From an uncultured Phaeodactylibacter sp. (lineage in GTDB: Bacteria; Bacteroidota; Bacteroidia; Chitinophagales; Saprospiraceae): a DNA stretch of 7,714 bases. Of this stretch, positions 6,156 to 7,714 are shown piece by piece (positions within the stretch are counted from its first letter, which is position 1; each line of letters starts with the position of its first letter). Made by a program: the position numbers and the translations under genes. The notes under the pieces were generated by a model. The model was not told the DNA's origin. It did no database searches and saw only the letters and a program-made list of their open reading frames with translations. Location: assembly GCA_913062745.1 (NCBI GenBank), contig CAJXXJ010000162.1:1-7714 (forward strand). The letters run 5' to 3'.

Positions 6156-6264
6156 CATTTTCAGGACGGGTAATTTACCAAAGCATACAACGTTTGCTTA
6201 TTGCAGCGCGTCTCTGGCAGAGATCATGTTGGCAGGCCTGCTGCGCCGTTCCCGGTATAATTAC

Positions 6265-6272
6265 TACATTTG
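6265..6272 (+). promoter_or_regulatory. Candidate promoter of the DUF4270 gene (-7 element)
   Basis: TACATTTG fully matches TAnnTTTG on the plus strand, with CTG (one mismatch to TTG) 21 nt upstream. The predicted leader to the ATG at 6335 is about 57 nt. The strong terminator at 6116-6155 makes a separate promoter for this gene necessary. Confidence 0.4.
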
Positions 6273-6334
6273 CGTTGCTTTTGGCCAGCCTCTTTTCCAT
6301 TGCTGGCAACAGCTACAAACTACGATAGGAATTT

Positions 6335-7714
6335 ATGAGCTACTATAAGCATTTGCTGGTTTTATTCGCTTTGGCTTCTATGCTTTTCTCCGCCTGTACA
6401 GACCCTACGCTCGTAGGGGCCGACCTGCTCGACGGCGATCAGGCAGAAATAGGGTTTACAGATACGGTCATGCTGCGTACGACTACCGAAGAGCGCGGCC
6501 CGGTGCAGACTTTCTCTGCCTTTACAAGTGATCAGCTGGAGACCCACCTGTTTGGTACTTATGTGGATCCGGTCTTCGGGCTGGCTTCCTCTTCTGTCAA
6601 TGTGCAGTTTATGCCTTTCTCTTCTGATGAGCCCCCTAATGATACTAATATTAACAGTGATGATTTTATCTTTGGCTATACCGGGATTGACTCTGTGAGC
6701 CTTGTTCTGCGCTATTCTGCAGATGGTTTCTACGGTGCTCCGGAAGGAGAGGTTTTTGGCATTCTGGTGAGTGAGCTGGCCGAGCCTGTCAGCGCTGATG
6801 TGGAGTATTTGTCTGATTTTGTGCCGGAAGTCAAAGGCAGCCCCCTGGCCGAGCATTCTTTTAAGGTCACCCTCGATTCAATCAGCCGAGTTGACTTTGC
6901 GGTAGCCAACACTTCCGGCGACTCTATCGTTCTGGATACCGTTAGCTTCCGGCATGTTGCAGTTCCCTTGCCTAATGAAATTGGAACCCGTTTATTCGAT
7001 GCGCTGCTTCAGAATGACTCGCTTTTCGAGCAGGGTCAGTCGGCCGCCTTCAAAGAAGTACTGCCAGGCTTCCGGCTGGAGCCAACCACTACTAATAGCG
7101 GTCTGATCCGTTTTGCTCTATCTCCCTCCAATACTGCCGCACTCGGGGCAGCTACCGGTATCCATGTCTACTACCGGGATTCTTTGAATGTAGCCCGCCG
7201 TCAGCTTTTTCCGTTGTTTCGCTCATCCAGCCTCCGCCATTCCGATTTTGAGCACAACTATGAGGGCACGCTGGTGGAAGAATACCTGGGCAGCGAAAAC
7301 GAAAATGACAGCCTCTTCTTCGTACAGGGAATGGCTGGTGTGAATGGCATTATTGAGCTGCCGGATTTCGAGGGCTACGAAAATGTAGCCGTCAATTATG
7401 CAGAACTCGAGCTTACGGCAGTGCCCCGCTTTACGGAAGACGCTGACTCCGTATATGCCCTGCCGCAGCAGCTGATACTGGTATACGAGGATGAAGACGG
7501 AGACATCCTGCTGCAAGACCTGGTCGCTACCTTGCCTAGCCGGACTACAGATATCAACTTTGGAGGAATACCTCTGGAGCCCGGAAATCCGGGCGAACCG
7601 GTGAAGTACCGGTTTCTGGTAAGTACCTATTTGCAAGAGGTCATCGAGATGGGAGTACCCGGCAGACTAAAGGTTTATCCGGCCAATCCGGAGGATATCA
7701 CTATCTTCACTACC
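6335..7714 (+). CDS. DUF4270 family lipoprotein, 3' end outside the window
   Basis: The frame is open for 460 codons from ATG at 6335 to the window end without a stop, so the gene is partial at its 3' end. The N-terminus is a lipoprotein signal: a short charged start, a hydrophobic core (residues 7-18) and a lipobox FSAC with the acylated Cys21. Mature residues begin TDPTLVGADLL, and LFGTYVDPVFG (72-82) and IDSVSLVLRY (118-127) are segments I recognise from DUF4270 proteins of Bacteroidota. The rest is beta-rich, acidic and Asn/Ser/Thr-rich, with no catalytic motif visible. It is expected on the periplasmic face or at the outer membrane; the function is unknown. Its place after the starch-synthase-like gene is a gene order I recall as common in the phylum, often with glmS next, which the window does not reach. 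Confidence 0.85.
   Translation, partial: MSYYKHLLVLFALASMLFSACTDPTLVGADLLDGDQAEIGFTDTVMLRTTTEERGPVQTFSAFTSDQLETHLFGTYVDPVFGLASSSVNVQFMPFSSDEPPNDTNINSDDFIFGYTGIDSVSLVLRYSADGFYGAPEGEVFGILVSELAEPVSADVEYLSDFVPEVKGSPLAEHSFKVTLDSISRVDFAVANTSGDSIVLDTVSFRHVAVPLPNEIGTRLFDALLQNDSLFEQGQSAAFKEVLPGFRLEPTTTNSGLIRFALSPSNTAALGAATGIHVYYRDSLNVARRQLFPLFRSSSLRHSDFEHNYEGTLVEEYLGSENENDSLFFVQGMAGVNGIIELPDFEGYENVAVNYAELELTAVPRFTEDADSVYALPQQLILVYEDEDGDILLQDLVATLPSRTTDINFGGIPLEPGNPGEPVKYRFLVSTYLQEVIEMGVPGRLKVYPANPEDITIFTT

Noticed and set aside
6362..6856. 164-codon minus-strand open frame
   Set aside because: It is antisense to the DUF4270 gene, which has a signal peptide, lipobox and conserved segments on the plus strand.
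7223..7636. 137-codon minus-strand open frame
   Set aside because: Antisense to the continuous DUF4270 frame, with no recognisable domain.

Overview
The window looks like chromosomal DNA from a member of the Bacteroidota, probably a free-living Saprospira/Lewinella-type lineage. This rests on three things: protein families typical of that phylum (a DUF4270 lipoprotein, a stand-alone starch-synthase N-domain protein, a flavobacterial-type mevalonate kinase), the lack of clear Shine-Dalgarno sites before the starts, and several intergenic copies of the Bacteroidota -7 promoter element TAnnTTTG. No mobile element, CRISPR array, tRNA or rRNA was seen. The assignment below phylum level is inference.

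Layout. Positions 1-1277 hold a minus-strand ATP-grasp ligase of unknown substrate with its terminator at the window edge. A divergent intergenic region leads to a plus-strand pair 15 nt apart: an inositol-monophosphatase-superfamily phosphatase (1538-2350) and a mevalonate kinase (2366-3262), closed by a hairpin terminator that overlaps the kinase stop codon and has a T-run on both sides. A 445-nt stretch without a recognisable gene follows. It carries the best promoter in the window (minus strand, TTG-N19-TATATTTG), with a 17-bp palindrome over its -33 element. Next come minus-strand panC (4183-5046) and, downstream of it, panD (3708-4055), the two enzymes that make beta-alanine and join it to pantoate. 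Divergent from panC is a glycogen/starch-synthase-like N-domain protein (5257-6084) with a strong terminator, and then a DUF4270 lipoprotein (from 6335) that runs off the window end.

How the genes work together. PanD supplies beta-alanine for PanC, giving pantothenate for coenzyme A; panB is not in the window. Mevalonate kinase implies isoprenoid synthesis by the mevalonate route, with the other pathway genes elsewhere. The order panD-panC / starch-synthase-like / DUF4270 is one I recall from many Bacteroidota genomes, so this looks like a conserved core block and not an accessory island. I found no convincing new multi-gene system. The points most worth a second look are the orphan promoter with its palindrome in the 3263-3707 gap, the starch-synthase-like protein that lacks the KxGGL nucleotide-sugar motif, and the ATP-grasp enzyme of unknown substrate.
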